Assembly: GCF_002994745.2 (NCBI RefSeq)
Contig: NC_037092.1
Coordinates: 5,260,501-5,324,500 of the forward strand
Direction of reading: 5' to 3'
DNA: 64,000 nt
DNA from: Rosa chinensis
Lineage: Eukaryota > Streptophyta > Magnoliopsida > Rosales > Rosaceae
Under the pieces are notes generated by a model. That model had not been told where the DNA came from and did not search any database. It worked only from the letters and a program-made list of their open reading frames with translations. The position numbers were made by a program, and so were the translations under genes. Below, piece after piece: positions 1-11,329 of this stretch; the first letter of the stretch is position 1; each line of letters opens with the position of its first letter.

Positions 1-858
1 TGAAGTTGTCAGGAGATACATTATTCTCCTTCATCTCAGCCAGCACACCAGGGACCTTCTCATGCTGACCGCCATTTGTATACAAACACATGATCCCATT
101 GTAATCAAGAGGCGAAGAAGCAAACCCCATCTCCTGCATTTTGCGCAAATGACCAAGGGACTTCTCCGTCTGGAGCTGCCGGACATAGCAATTCAAAAGA
201 GCACCATATGTCCTACAGTCCTTATCTCCATCCCCCAAATTACTGAAATACTCTTCTGCCGAAACAAACCCCCGAACCCTTCCTATCAAATCCAGCTGCA
301 CGGCATGCTCACTCGGCCGAAACTTGCATACCCCCTTCTCATTCATCCACTCAGAAATCTGCACACCATTACAAAACCACAAAATTCCCAATTCCTTGTT
401 AATATAAAACAGCAAAACAGAAACACTATGCCATTCCAAATACACTTTAACCTCCCCAAAACCAAACCAAGCACACTACACCCACTACTTATACCCTCTT
501 TCTCAACTACAATTCAGTAAGTTTCATGTGAAAACACATCGAAACCTCGGGTTACATTACCACCCTCTAGTTATACCCTGTTGTAAATTTTATAGGGAAA
601 ACATATTGAAACCTGTAGGGCTTGAGAGAAGCGCTTGCGCTTGCGAAGGTCGCGAATGATGCGTTGGAGCTCGCCGACGCTGACCTTGTTGCCTTTGGAG
701 ACCCAGTCGTCGAGCTCCGGAACCACGCTTTGGTTCGGATTTCCGAGAGGACTGATTTTCGTGTAGAGGGTAGGCTTCTTGGTCCGGCTCGTATAGTAGG
801 ACCTGCTCGTAATCGCGTTTCGGATGAGGGTTTTGACGGAGGAGAGCTTGGGATCCAT
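1..858 (-). CDS. P-type pentatricopeptide repeat protein, probably mitochondrial (partial, 5' part)
   Basis: Exons are 613-858 (82 codons, ATG at 858) and 1-358, with a GT-AG intron at 359-612 in phase 0; the gene runs off the left edge. The N-terminus (MDPKLSSVKTLIRNAITSR) is basic, hydroxylated and poor in acidic residues, like a mitochondrial presequence. Exon 2 reads through PPR helices, including YNGIMCLYTNGGQHEKV and EMKENNVSPDNF, the typical P-type pattern. Proteins of this family bind organellar RNA and act in its stability, splicing or translation. The sequence resembles the Arabidopsis At4g21705/At2g20710 group (family recognition from memory). The RNA target cannot be told from the sequence. 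No frameshift is seen in the visible part. Confidence 0.85.
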
Positions 859-1498
859 GACTGTTTGTTTGTTGGGGTTTTAGAGTTTCAGAGAAACGAA
901 AATGAAGAAGGGGTTTAGGAGCACAGTTGGGCTTCTTGGGCCTATTAATCTTTTGAGACAACAATTTTACTGGACTCATTTATGCAAGTTTCTTCAACTT
1001 ATGGATTCTTAATTAGTGATTTTTGTTAATCAATTGCTTCCGAATTTCGATCCTATTGTGTTCTGTTCTGGTTATAATCTGGTTTTTTTTTTTTTAATGA
1101 TTTTTCATAGTCAGAAAAAATTTATTAAAAAAAAATCTTATTTTCGACATGGCATTACATTCCATGGTATCATCCATGGATGCCGTTGTCGGCATAAAGA
1201 CATTGTTATATGTAGAATTGAATGTAAAGGAAGAAAAAGTTAGCAAGGGAGACTCGATGGAGTCCAAGTAAGTGAAATAATTACAGCCACATACTGGTTA
1301 GCACCAACCTAGAAGGACCCAACATAAAGTCCTCAATGATCTTCCATCTTTTCTAATAAAAGCCACGAAATAGACTAATAGAGCAGGCAAATTCAACTTT
1401 TGATTTTAAAGTTTTGAATTGTGGATCAACAAGCATGCATGATGTAATATTCAACACAAACCTAAGGAAACTCTCATCACAGCTAGTACTAATTTTTG
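859..1498. other. Intergenic: PPR promoter side and 3' flank of the Hsf gene
   Basis: This 640-bp stretch holds the upstream region of the PPR gene and the downstream region of the heat stress factor gene. T-rich and A-rich runs occur near 1080-1135. I see no coding frame with family similarity and no clear transposon end. Confidence 0.6.
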
Positions 1499-3166
1499 TC
1501 ATCGATTGTGATGGTCTTGCATATACTGACCCACACAATCCAACAGCTTAGTTTCTAGTGCTTTGAATTGAGAAAGTTGCATCTGAAGCTCCACTTTCTG
1601 CTTCCTTAGGTTCTTGTTCTCCTCCATTAGCAGCAAAGACTGATTCTCTTGTTCTGCTGCATTGCTCATGCTTCGATTAAGGCCAGTAGCACTAGTGCTC
1701 TCTTCCGAAGCCTTTAGATACACCGGAAAAGCGCTCGGTTCGCATTTCTTCCGATTGATCTCCAGTAGCATATGCCGGCATCCCTTCTGGAACTTGTCGT
1801 GTTTGAATTCCCATCGTTTTGGTGATGTTTTCTTGAATCCCTGTGGATTAATTAAGACATCCATCAAGTTTCATAGGGACTATGCTACTGTACTAGACAA
1901 AATTGAAGAGCTACATGTTCCAGCCAGCGACGAAAGAATATATTAATTAGCTACAATAATTGATTTGTCGTCCATAATAATCATTACATCAGATAATATT
2001 GATTATAGCTTATTAATACTTACGTTTGTGTTCTATTTTAAGGACGAGATAGACTTAGAGGTCGAGAGTTCTTGTTTCAAGATAACAGAGGCTTAAAATT
2101 CATTATCTTATAAAACTATGTATGTGATGAAATTAATTTGAGTTAAATAATACATCACATTGGTAGTACAAATTATAATGATGCATGATGTATAATACTT
2201 TTACTGAGAAGGTTGATCCACCTCATGTGTAATGCATCGACAGCCTGATATAAACCGATTTCACATACATAATGATCCCCTAACCCCATAACATGTTATA
2301 TATATAATTATACGAAGCTATGGAGCGGGGGATGTACAGAACGTAGAATTTCTGCTCCTAGCTAAGAACAGGATCTAGCACAGTACCCGTTTTATGACCG
2401 CTGTTCAACTACAAATCAATTGGCTGCATCTGCATGCACTAGGATTAATAAATCAAAACTAGTGCATTAGTCTGCAGAGCGGGATTATTTTGACCAATTG
2501 AAACTGTCACATTTTTTGACTTCTATATATTATTAATTAATTTCTTAATTTCATTTTGACTACTGTTTATACGCCTGGAGCTAATACAAAAAACAGAAAA
2601 ACCATCATCACAGAAATCTTTGAACGATCAAATCCTAGATTTTTTTTGTTCCCACATTTTGTTTCAGCTAACTATTGTAATGGATTAGAAAACTCACGAG
2701 GTTTCTAAATTTCTCGGAGTATTAATACAGGGTTCTTGAGCACTGATAAAACTATAAAATACCAAATATGTATTAACATTCACATCATTGAAATAGTAGT
2801 TATATATAAGCCATTGATGGATCTGTATGATATTTCATTCTGTATATAAATGAAGATAGAGCTAGCAAGACTGGAATTTAGACTACTCACATAGGTATTA
2901 AGCTGGCGAATAAAGCTGGAGAAGTTATTGTGCTTGAAGTATTTAGGCAACAAGAGCTCTGAGAACTCAGCAGGAGACCATACTATAAACCCATTTCCCT
3001 CTCCATTCCATGACACAATTGATCTCTTCCAGCTGCCATCTTTGTCTTCCTCTTCTTCTTCCTCTAGCAAATCGTACGTTTTCGACAAAAACGGGGCAGG
3101 GCTTCTCGTCCTCGAACTCTGACTTGTGCCATGGTTCACCTCCGAGATATGTTGATCCATACACAT
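1499..3166 (-). CDS. Class B heat stress transcription factor, HsfB5-like
   Basis: Two exons, 2891-3166 (92 codons) and 1499-1840 (113 codons plus stop), give a 205-aa protein. The 1050-bp intron lies in phase 0 between NTY and GFKK, the place where plant Hsf genes carry their conserved intron inside the DNA-binding domain. The domain spans about residues 23-127 ([62 protein letters not shown]). A heptad-like oligomerisation segment follows at about 155-200. The acidic run after KTYDLL and the KKCEPSAFP linker point to the B5 branch. The LFGV-type repressor tetrapeptide usual in other class B members is not visible. A second ATG lies two codons downstream. Such proteins are nuclear and bind heat shock elements; B5 members have no well-defined role that I know of. 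Confidence 0.85.
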
Positions 3167-4697
3167 AGAGCTGTTTTCTCTATTTATGGTTCTTCCAAAG
3201 AGTTCCTTATAAACTCTCTTTGTTTATACGACTACTACTACTCTTTTTAGCTTTTTGGAAACTACTAGCTAGTGCCGTGGAAGGTGGATTGTTTCCTTTT
3301 GGCTTCGCTTTTCTTTTTCTTTAATTTACTGTTTCTATAAGTTTCTTAAGTTCATGCAACATTGACCGGAAAAATTAAAAATAAGTGCATGCAACTTTCC
3401 AAGATTCCCGATGAACAAAATGCACTTTATATTAAATTGTATTGAAAATTGAATAATGAATGATGATGTAACAGAAGCAAAATCAGCGCATGGAAATTCA
3501 TACTTTCCAATTGGATTATGGCACGTGTAGTCAAAGAAAATTTCTACTATTTGACTGGACTAACAATGAATTCATTTAAATTAGTATACTGTATTTGAAA
3601 ATCCCATCAGATCGATAAGGCTAGCTAGGGAGAAAGACTGTAGATGGGGGAGTGGCATCCGACACATCCCATTAGGTATTACAATTTCAAAAATTGGGCA
3701 GCCGGAAGCGGATTGGAAATTCGGTCTGGTTGGGTATTAGTACATCCTTGGGTACAAGATTGAGAGAGAAATATATTGAAGGATTTGGCGTGCATATATT
3801 GAATGATTGTTTACTCCCCAGTCATTCCAGACAACGTACAAATTCAACAAATGAAAAATTAATGAAATATCAAGGGACGGAAACTCTGACCTAGTGATGA
3901 AATGGTCCGGAATTAAAAGCTTTTTGTGTATATATGTCATCAATTATACTTTTTCCTCCAAGTGAGGTTATATATGTTAGTTACAGGCCCAACCCTTTAA
4001 GCACTGAGATCTTACGTACATACTAATTACTAGACCAAATGTTTATAGGATTTAATTTTTCGGTTTTGGTTATATAATTGTTATTTTAATTTTGATTTAT
4101 AATCATAAACCATATACTTTGAATACCATAAATCTATCTAATGTCTTTAACATTTTCTGCAACTTATATCATTTCTATTCGTTTGACATTAAAAAGCCAA
4201 CATAGGTTGCTGAATGCTGAAATCGTATTGTTTTCATTTCTGAAGATAGAGCAATTGACGAAAAATTACGAAGTGTAATTTCCAAACAATTAGGGATAGC
4301 AATTGTGGGTGGAATCTTGATCCACTCATGGAAAATTGAATATGTTCCTGTCTAAAGCGATATCCAATTTATTAAAGTTGCTGACTTGCGATCATCCATG
4401 CTAGACTTATTCGATCACTGAAGATTCTAGGCAATGGAGTCACACAACTTTTATTTTATTTGATTTGTAGTTTTAGTCTATTTAGTCCAAACCAATGTGC
4501 TCTGAGCAACTGCAATTGAAAGTAGGACCAAAAAGAATCAAAGATAAACTTGCATTGTTTAATTGAGCCTGGCTTGATTCATAAAATAAAGACTGAACTA
4601 CCTTTGGGCTTTGGTTAGTTAACCAATTAACAATTCCAGTATCTCTCGAGTGGTTTAATCTGCCTAACTAAAACTATTAACATGTAGCCCAGAGTCA
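3167..4697. other. Intergenic: Hsf upstream region
   Basis: AT-rich DNA. The minus strand has a TATA-like CATAAATAG at about 3177-3186, just upstream of the Hsf start codon. I found no convincing heat shock element array by eye and no gene or transposon terminus in the rest. Confidence 0.5.
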
Positions 4698-4764
4698 CAA
4701 TTTTTTTTTTTTAAAGAAAAAATATAATTTCATTAATTTATTCTTGGTCAGAAGGCACGTACAT

Positions 4765-5308
4765 CAGATGCTGTCTCATACCAAAATCATAAATGGCATA
4801 AGCTACCGAGCAAAAGATAGGTGACCCTCACTGCTAACACATTAACTCACTTATTGAGCCTAACAACAAAAAACAAAAATCCTCCCTACCAACCTCCCAT
4901 GAAACTGTAACCTAGTAGTCTAAAGACCTCAATTGGTGTACAACTCAGATGCTGTCTCATACCAAAATCATAAATGTCATAAGCTACCAAGCAAAGGATA
5001 GATGACCCTCACGGCTAACACATTAACTCACTTATTGAGCCTAACAACAAAAAACAAAAATCCTCCCTACCAACCTCCCATGAAACAGTAACCTAGTAGT
5101 CTAAAGACCTCAATTGGTGTACAACTCAGATGCTGTCTCATACCAAAATCATAAATGTCATAAGCTACCAAGCAAAGGATAGATGACCCTCACTGCTAAC
5201 ACATTAACTCACTTATTGAGCCTAACAACAAAAAACAAAAATCCTCCCTACCAACCTCCCATGAAACTGTAACCTAGTCGTCTAAAGATCTCAATTGGTG
5301 TACAACTA
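4765..5308. repeat. Three tandem copies of a 181-bp unit
   Basis: The anchor cagatgctgtctcatacc begins at 4765, 4946 and 5127, exactly 181 bp apart, and the copies differ by only a few substitutions. The third copy ends near 5308, where the ORF1-like pseudogene begins. The near-identity suggests recent expansion. Confidence 0.9.
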
Positions 5309-5870
5309 GAAAAACTAATATGAAAGTAGTAGAAGACTCAACTTCTAGTTTTCCTTTGCCCTTGTCTCTAGGGCTGGGAACAGAACCAGTGACTATAGGA
5401 TAGGTCAACCTTAGAAGGACACCACTAGACTTCTTGTTGGCACGCTGGCTTTTATTCTTGCTTCCAAGAGGCGTACCAGTCTTCGTTTTCAGAGTTACCA
5501 AAGTAACGTCATTGTCCTCTTCAATTAACCCCAACGCATCAGCCTGCAGAGTTAGAATCTTACCACCCAAGATAGTTTTGAATTTCTTGGGGAGAAGGAT
5601 TAATTGCTGTCACTGTTGCGATCACGTTTCTTGGAAGGCAGCCCCTCCTGTTGTTTCACCTGCATAACAGTAGATCATTGAGATCACAAGCAGCCTCAAT
5701 GACAGGCTCCAAACCTAGAGACCGATCACTTTCCAGCCCGTGCTCCAAAGTAGTATCAGCAGCCTCAATACTGTTTACTGCAAGTGCCGAAGCAGGATTA
5801 GGGATTGGGCGCACCACTCAACGGATAACTGGCTTCTTCTTCATGGTCACAGAAATGTTTTAAAACCAAG
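5309..5870 (-). pseudogene. Retroelement ORF1 C-terminal remnant (RPLGSKNK/LTYP type)
   Basis: The minus strand contains GTPLGSKNKSQRANKK followed by LLRLTYPIVTGSV, matching fragments at 21.3 kb (RPLGSQNKKPR, LSLTYP) and 54.3 kb (GRPLGSKNKNP). Further upstream, around 5650-5850, a frame reading SALAVNSIEAADTTLEHG is broken by stops. In the 54-kb copy this tail lies downstream of a DUF4283 domain and a zinc knuckle, so it is the tail of a LINE ORF1. It is not functional: no full domain remains and several frames must be joined. Confidence 0.5.
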
Positions 5871-7059
5871 TATTGCGTAAAAACTCAATATACTATATAT
5901 GAAATCTCATCTTTCACTCCATGGTTAGAATTGTTTTTAGTTTTATTGTCCTCATTCAAAAATTGTTTGTGCTTGAAATAAGGCCAAATCAAAAATCTTT
6001 AATTGTGATACAATTGTGATACACAAGTTTTTAAAGACTTCAATTGTGATACACAGAGTTTTAAGTTACTGGTTCGTAATCAACGATTAGATGATTTGAT
6101 TATTTGGCCGCTTCTATGTTCTTTAATAGAAACCTGAAAACTCACGGACTTAATCTTTGAACGAGCTGATCGATTGGCTGGGTACGTACAGTAAAACCAC
6201 CAGCAACCTTCAAAGAATTCAAAGAAAAAGAAAAGCAGCAGAAGAAGAAGGATAGACTTTCGCTTAATGGGAAAAGTTTTAAATGTTTGACAATGGAATC
6301 TTGCTGCTTCAAGGAAATAACCTAAACTTGTCCTTTTTGTATAATCTTAGCTAAGGTAATATTATGAAAAGTACGTGAGAGGCTATGAAGTCTCATATGT
6401 GATATGGTTCAGTAGTTCACTCCGATATTCCACGCGTGCAAACAATATATGGATGGAAGAAATCACTCTCGTACCATGACATATAGGATCAAGAAGATTC
6501 TTTTCTGGATAATGATAGAATCATAGAATAGAAAGTTTACAATGCTTACATTTAACTTATTTATTAGTATGTAGACTTTATTTTTGAATATTTCAAAATC
6601 CAAAATTGCCCCTTAAAAAAAACGCCTCGTGGCTCTTCTCTTGCTCTGGGTTCTCTGTTTGGTTCTATTTATTTAATCTGCTCAAAGTGCCTGGTCTTTC
6701 TCTTCCTCTCAAGCTCTTTTTTTTCTTTTCTGATTCTTATACAACCCTTTTCTCCACTTCTTCTGACTTTCCTTATTCACTTAATTCTGCTACATCAGTA
6801 TGTTATACTCGAATGAAAAAGTATAGTACTTCTTGAATTTGAGATAAAGATAAATTAAATGCATGATGAATATATAATTATAGACACAAAAAATTACGAG
6901 GACATGATGAATATATCCATGTTTGTTGTATAAAGACACGAGGACATGTGTAAGGCATCAGTACAGTTGTTTTATCCTTAATCAATCAAGTTTAGTATAA
7001 ATGAATCATGGGTAGGGTCTTCTACATACCCAGTTTAGTATAACGACACTTCATAAGTA
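5871..7059. other. Intergenic, nothing recognised
   Basis: AT-rich DNA with a pyrimidine-rich patch at about 6640-6740. No reading frame shows family similarity and no transposon ends were found. Confidence 0.5.
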
Positions 7060-7337
7060 GGGAGAATTCCACAAATGATCACTCAACTATGACTCATTCG
7101 ATACTTTGGTCACTAAAGTTTCAAATATATCGCTTTGGTCACTCAACTATTACACTGTCAATCACTTAAGTCACCAAAAAAATATTTTTTATAAATTTTT
7201 TTAATGAAAAAAATTAACAAAGTGACTTAAGTGATTGACAATGTAATAGTTGAGTGACCAAAGTGATATATTTGAAACTTCAGTGACCAAAATATCGAAT
7301 GAGTTATAGTTGAATGACTATTTGTTAAAATTTCCCC
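7060..7337. mobile_element. Foldback MITE with long inverted repeats
   Basis: The two halves are near-perfect inverted complements over about 130 bp each: the left arm has caatcacttaagtcacc and the right arm ggtgacttaagtgattg-like sequence, around a short AT-rich loop at about 7180-7215. The ends are gggagaatt and aatttcccc. This resembles Mutator-type or foldback MITEs with long inverted repeats. I could not define a target duplication. Confidence 0.75.
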
Positions 7338-7343
7338 ATATTT

Positions 7344-7368
<25 letters not shown>
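7344..7368. repeat. (TA)n microsatellite
   Basis: An uninterrupted run of alternating T and A directly beyond the right end of the foldback element. Confidence 0.9.
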
Positions 7369-7377
<9 letters not shown>

Positions 7378-7419
7378 CTTTTAAGCATCCCAAGAGGAGG
7401 ACAAAAACCCATTTTTCCA

Positions 7420-7685
7420 CTCTAGATCTCTGACCAACGCACACCCCCGACCTTCCTGTTATGAAACCTAAATTCTACTAACCTCGAAGTAGCACGTAGA
7501 GCAACATCATAGGCATTAGAATTCTTTTGTTCCCATACTCTGTTGTTTCTCTCTTTCCACACACTCCACAAAAAGTACATAAGCTCCTCAGTGTCTTGTT
7601 TCTGTAAATGTTTAGCACAGAAAGACAAAGATCCTACCACATCCAAGCCATCAGTTTGCACATCCGAGGCCATCAAATGCACCTC
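7420..7685 (-). pseudogene. LINE RNase H/3' region fragment
   Basis: The minus-strand frame includes YFLWSVWKERNNRVWEQK followed by a basic helix (ALRATSRLVEFRF). This is the pattern found between the reverse transcriptase and RNase H regions of plant LINEs. It is only about 85 codons long and is cut at its upstream side by the TTA-flanked MITE at 7689. It is a relic, with no catalytic residues in view. Confidence 0.5.
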
Positions 7686-7688
7686 TTA

Positions 7689-8278
7689 GAGCAAGTGCAC
7701 CCGTAGTCAAGAAAAGGCAAAGTCGAGAAGTCAAGAATTCGACCAGTCAAGTTACTATTCACTGCCACTGGGCATAGGTTTGCACCCGTTTTTTTTCTTG
7801 CCCGGTCAACACTGTTCAAATTCTCAAAGCAGCCAACGGCTACTTGCCACGTGCCTCTCTCTGGCGCGTCTCTCCTGCGCTGGCCCATGTTGCTCAGATC
7901 ACACGCGTCTCTCTCTTCGCGTCTCTCTCTGACTTCTCTCTGCGCTAGGCGACAAAAGCAGTCTCCAATTTGCGGTCAGCAATTGTGGTCTAGCACCTCA
8001 TTGGTGCGTTCCCTCCACGCCTGGGCATGGCCCGCGTCACTCTATGGTTGTCAGCCCTCCACAGTCACCTCACATGCACCCGTGGGCCGAGCTGGCAGAG
8101 AAGACGCCTGGGCAAGAAAAAAGTCACTGGCTTGCCCGTTTCTTTGGCCTTGGTCATGAAAAGGCAAGGCTTGGCTGGTCAAATATGGACCGGTGGAAGC
8201 AAAAAACTGACTTTGCCCGGTCACCACATCATCATTCCCTCACTTTGCCCGGACAAAGTCATACCGGTGGACTTGCTC
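7689..8278. mobile_element. MITE with TTA target duplication (PIF/Harbinger-like)
   Basis: Terminal inverted repeats are gagcaagtgcaccc on the left and the complement of ggtggacttgctc on the right. Both ends are flanked by the trinucleotide TTA (7686-7688 and 8279-8281). A 3-bp TTA duplication is typical of PIF/Harbinger elements. The interior is unusually GC-rich for this window and has no transposase. It interrupts the LINE fragment on its left. Confidence 0.75.
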
Positions 8279-8281
8279 TTA

Positions 8282-8967
8282 GATTGCAGCACATGCTTTG
8301 TAAATGAATATTAATTGACTACAATGAAGCGTAGACTCTACCTCAATATCATCAAAACACAAACTTGATCGTCCAAAATCACATGTTTAGAGGCAAGACG
8401 TAAGGTAGAATATATTGCATATACGCCAAATAAAAACCTTGGCAGTACTAGGCACCACTCCCTTCCAAACTTTCTTCCGGAAATAAATATGTATATCCAT
8501 CACATACACACTTTCATATTGCAGAAACTTGATATCTTTAATACAACAAAGCAATACAGGAACTAGCTAGAATCGATCAATATATCACATAATGGCCAAT
8601 AACGACACTTAATAAGTATTACTTAATTCTTCCATTAATATTTACATACACATGGGTCAGGGTTCCCTTATTCATGAGCAAAGCTCGTCCATCGACGGCC
8701 GCTTGTTATATTAAAAGCACAATAAATGTACATGTACATGTACATGTTTGTATGTACGTATGCGTCTGTGTGTATACAGTATGCTCAGACTTCATGCAAA
8801 CATAATACATAAAGCTAGGGACACTTGTTTTATGGCTAAGTTGTGGCCGGTGTTTGGGCTCAAACAGCCGGCCGCCAGACCTTCACCACCAGAACATACA
8901 GCAGAAGATTTTCCCTATTTAATTCGAGCTGCTCTAATCACCACAACAAAAAGTACACCAATGACAG
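8282..8967. other. Intergenic, nothing recognised
   Basis: AT-rich, with a short (TACATG)n patch at about 8728-8746. On the minus strand a hydrophobic 28-codon frame (VLFVVVIRAARIK) crosses the hAT insertion site near 8940, but it is too short to call. Confidence 0.4.
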
Positions 8968-9344
8968 CAGAGGCGGAGCCACATAGGGCCTAGTGGGTCC
9001 CGTGCCCCACTGAGATTGATACAAATACAACTTAGATTACATAAATCACCAGATCCCAATCAACTCTTGTAGTGTACTTACTTTTTTTTTTTGTTTGAGT
9101 ATATAAAGGGGACAATATACAAATCTCCATACAATACAATACTAATGTATGTACTATAGGCTTCTTCTAGCTCTCTTTTCTATAATTTTCATGTGGTTTT
9201 CACACCAATGGAATCTCGTAAAGAAAATTACGTACCGTTGTAATATATAGATTACATATACAGTTTTTTTTTTTAATGTTTTGCTATGATTAATATTTTT
9301 TTTGTTTGTGCCCCAGCAAACTAAAATTTCTGGCTCCACCATTG
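8968..9344. mobile_element. Non-autonomous hAT element (377 bp)
   Basis: The ends are cagaggcggagcca and the complement of tggctccaccattg. The flanking 8-bp sequences are aatgacag (8960-8967) and agtgacag (9345-9352), differing at one base. This terminal motif and duplication size are standard for hAT elements. There is no transposase frame inside. Confidence 0.8.
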
Positions 9345-9858
9345 AGTGACAGCAACAGCACAACACATGAGTACAGTCGAACAATTCATTACGGTATTGG
9401 ATTTCGATTTTGACAGCTGAAGGATTAGTGTCCTCCGGTCCTGCGACGTCGGTGAGTGTGGGATAGCCAGGAGCAGGGGTGTATCTACTCCAGTGGCTGG
9501 TTGGGCTAGATTTCCGTAAATATTTTATATAATAAAGGTGCTGCCTCACTTTGAAATCACTCTTGGTTCAAGTGGCAAAGCATTGAGCATTTTGGCTCTT
9601 GACCATGGTTCAAATCCCTATTTTCCCATGTTCATGTTCTTTTTTATCTTTTTGTTCCTGTTTTTTTTCCTCTTCCCCCGGGTGATATGATATTTGATGT
9701 ACAGTATGATGTATTCCTATGGTAACCCGAGTGGTGTAAGGCTACCAGGTCCTTCCAGGGGGAAGCAGGTCCTAACTCCCAAAATACAAGGTTTTATTTT
9801 ATTTTTAACTTACACTCGGAAATGTAATTACATGTCAAAATATATTAAAATATATAAA
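9345..9858. other. Intergenic with a tRNA-like segment
   Basis: Around 9559-9625 there is an A-box-like ggttcaagtggcaaag and a B-box-like ggttcaaatccc about 50 bp apart, the spacing of an RNA polymerase III internal promoter. It does not fold into a credible tRNA and resembles the tRNA-like core of the hAT element at 63.4 kb. It is probably a decayed transposon segment. Confidence 0.35.
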
Positions 9859-10375
9859 TCTATATCTATACTATTATTAAGAGAAAATGTTTTGTTAGCC
9901 AAAATCAAATTTTTTTGACAGAAATGACCCTAAAACATTAAAATACTTTGAGAATTAATTAAATCACAAGGGCCATTATTACAATTGCAAATGTATTAAC
10001 AAAAATAAACAAAATAAATGCCACAAATTCCACTTTTCTCTCCCACTAGCTTCTCTCTACAAACTGTTTTCATCCATTATCTTTTTTTTTCGAAAAGAAA
10101 AATACTTACACATGTTGTGCGAGCATGTGTAGAGAAATGCTAGTACTATTATTAAGATAAGAGAGCTTACTCTTCAAAACTGAATTTTTTATCAATTTAA
10201 CCTTTATTTATTAAAAAAACTGTGAAATATAATTAATCAATAGAGATAATATGGTAAATTATAAAATAAAAAATAAAAGAATTTAAAAAAAAAACAGAAA
10301 ATGTGGTAGTTGTACGATAAGTTTCTCAACTACTTTTAATTTCTCTCCACACACGTAGTGGATGAGCTCTACTAA
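9859..10375 (+). mobile_element. Non-autonomous Helitron, host of a nested Helitron
   Basis: Removing the inner element rejoins tctata (9859-9864) to tactattattaag (10144 on), giving a Helitron-type 5' terminus after an A. The 3' end carries the small hairpin ccacacacgtagtgg, then about 10 bases, then CTAA before a T. Insertion between A and T without target duplication, a TC start, a 3' hairpin and a CTRR end are the Helitron signature. No Rep/helicase is present. Confidence 0.55.
9865..10143 (+). mobile_element. Non-autonomous Helitron nested inside another Helitron (279 bp)
   Basis: It starts with tctatactattattaag after an A. It ends with the hairpin cacatgttgtgcgagcatgtg, a short spacer and CTAG, directly before a T. 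There is no target duplication. The insertion lies six bases into the 5' terminus of a related Helitron. Confidence 0.65.
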
Positions 10376-11036
10376 TTTTTTTTAATATAACATCAGCTCA
10401 TGGTTCATAGAGCATGATTTTTAGATCAATATTCAAATTGCGAAATACCAGAACCAAAAATGAATTTTTTTAATGTATATTATTATTTTTTAACAAATAA
10501 TTAAGATGATATCATGGCGCATGAAACATCATTTGGTACACTATAAAAAAAATTAACAATAATTTGTTAACCGTTTTGCTAGCACGATAGTTTGGAGCGT
10601 TTAGTCTGTTGTGTTGGGGCTTCCTTTGTGATAGTAGTTGGGTTTGGATATTTGTCTGCTCTTTGGGCCGCTTTTTGTGCTTTCGTAATTGGACATTTAG
10701 TTTGATGGTCCTACATGGGAAATATGGGATTTTCTGCTGGGTCTCACTATTTATATGAAAGGGGCTCAAAAGTTTTCATTTTTGACTGAAAATATCTACA
10801 GTGGCCATGTAGGCTTTAGGCACTGTTTTGCTTGCATTCGCTTTCTCCATTTGCTGAGCTTTTCTGCACTGATCGCAATATGGATCATGAGATTTATTCT
10901 TAGGTCATGAATCCTGATATGCATCATCGGATAAATGTTGTCTAATCATAAGATAGTTCGGTTATAATTTCTAATGACGAGTATGACAAAATTGGTGATT
11001 ATTGTAAATAATAATCGTAAACGAATAAATATTCTC
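10376..11036. other. Intergenic, nothing recognised
   Basis: AT-rich sequence with a G/T-rich patch at about 10580-10760. No domain is recognised in any frame. Confidence 0.5.
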
Positions 11037-11052
11037 AACTACTAAATTGAGT

Positions 11053-11313
11053 AACCACCACAGGTGGTCGAGTTGGTAAGAGCCTGCAGGTGTGGAACCC
11101 CCATACCCGGGTTCGAATCCCGCCGACGCTTATTAGAGTTGAATCCCAATATATTCTTGGTGGTCAGGGGGGAGGAAGAGTTCTGACAAGATCCCCCGAG
11201 CACGGATTAGTCTATGGGGGGAGGAAGCGTTCTGACAAGATCCCCCGAGCGCGGATTAGTCTCTGGGCCTAGGAAGCCTTTAAGGACACCGTCTGATTGA
11301 ACAATAAAAAAAA
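11053..11313 (+). mobile_element. tRNA-derived SINE (261 bp) with perfect target duplication
   Basis: The element is flanked by an identical 16-bp duplication at 11037-11052 and 11314-11329. It has an A box (tggtcgagttgg, about 11065) and a B box (gggttcgaatccc, 11109-11121). The body contains a 49-bp segment repeated in tandem (ggaggaag starting near 11171 and 11220). It ends in an A-run. These are the hallmarks of a plant SINE inserted by LINE machinery, and the intact duplication suggests it is fairly young. Confidence 0.9.
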
Positions 11314-11329
11314 AACTACTAAATTGAGT

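Larger units (their letters stand above)
4698..5870 (-). mobile_element. LINE-type remnant: ORF1 tail, repeated 3' region and oligo-T end
   Basis: Read on the minus strand, an ORF1 C-terminal remnant (about 5870-5309) runs into three copies of a 181-bp unit. These end in an oligo-A tail, seen as a T-run at about 4701-4712. That order fits the 3' part of a retroposed element whose reverse transcriptase region has been lost. The ORF1 tail is shared with copies at 21.3 kb and 54.3 kb. Target duplications were not identified. Confidence 0.5.

Noticed and set aside
11057..11130. A tRNA gene
   Set aside because: A and B boxes are present, but the segment sits inside a target-duplicated, A-tailed SINE and lacks a credible acceptor stem.
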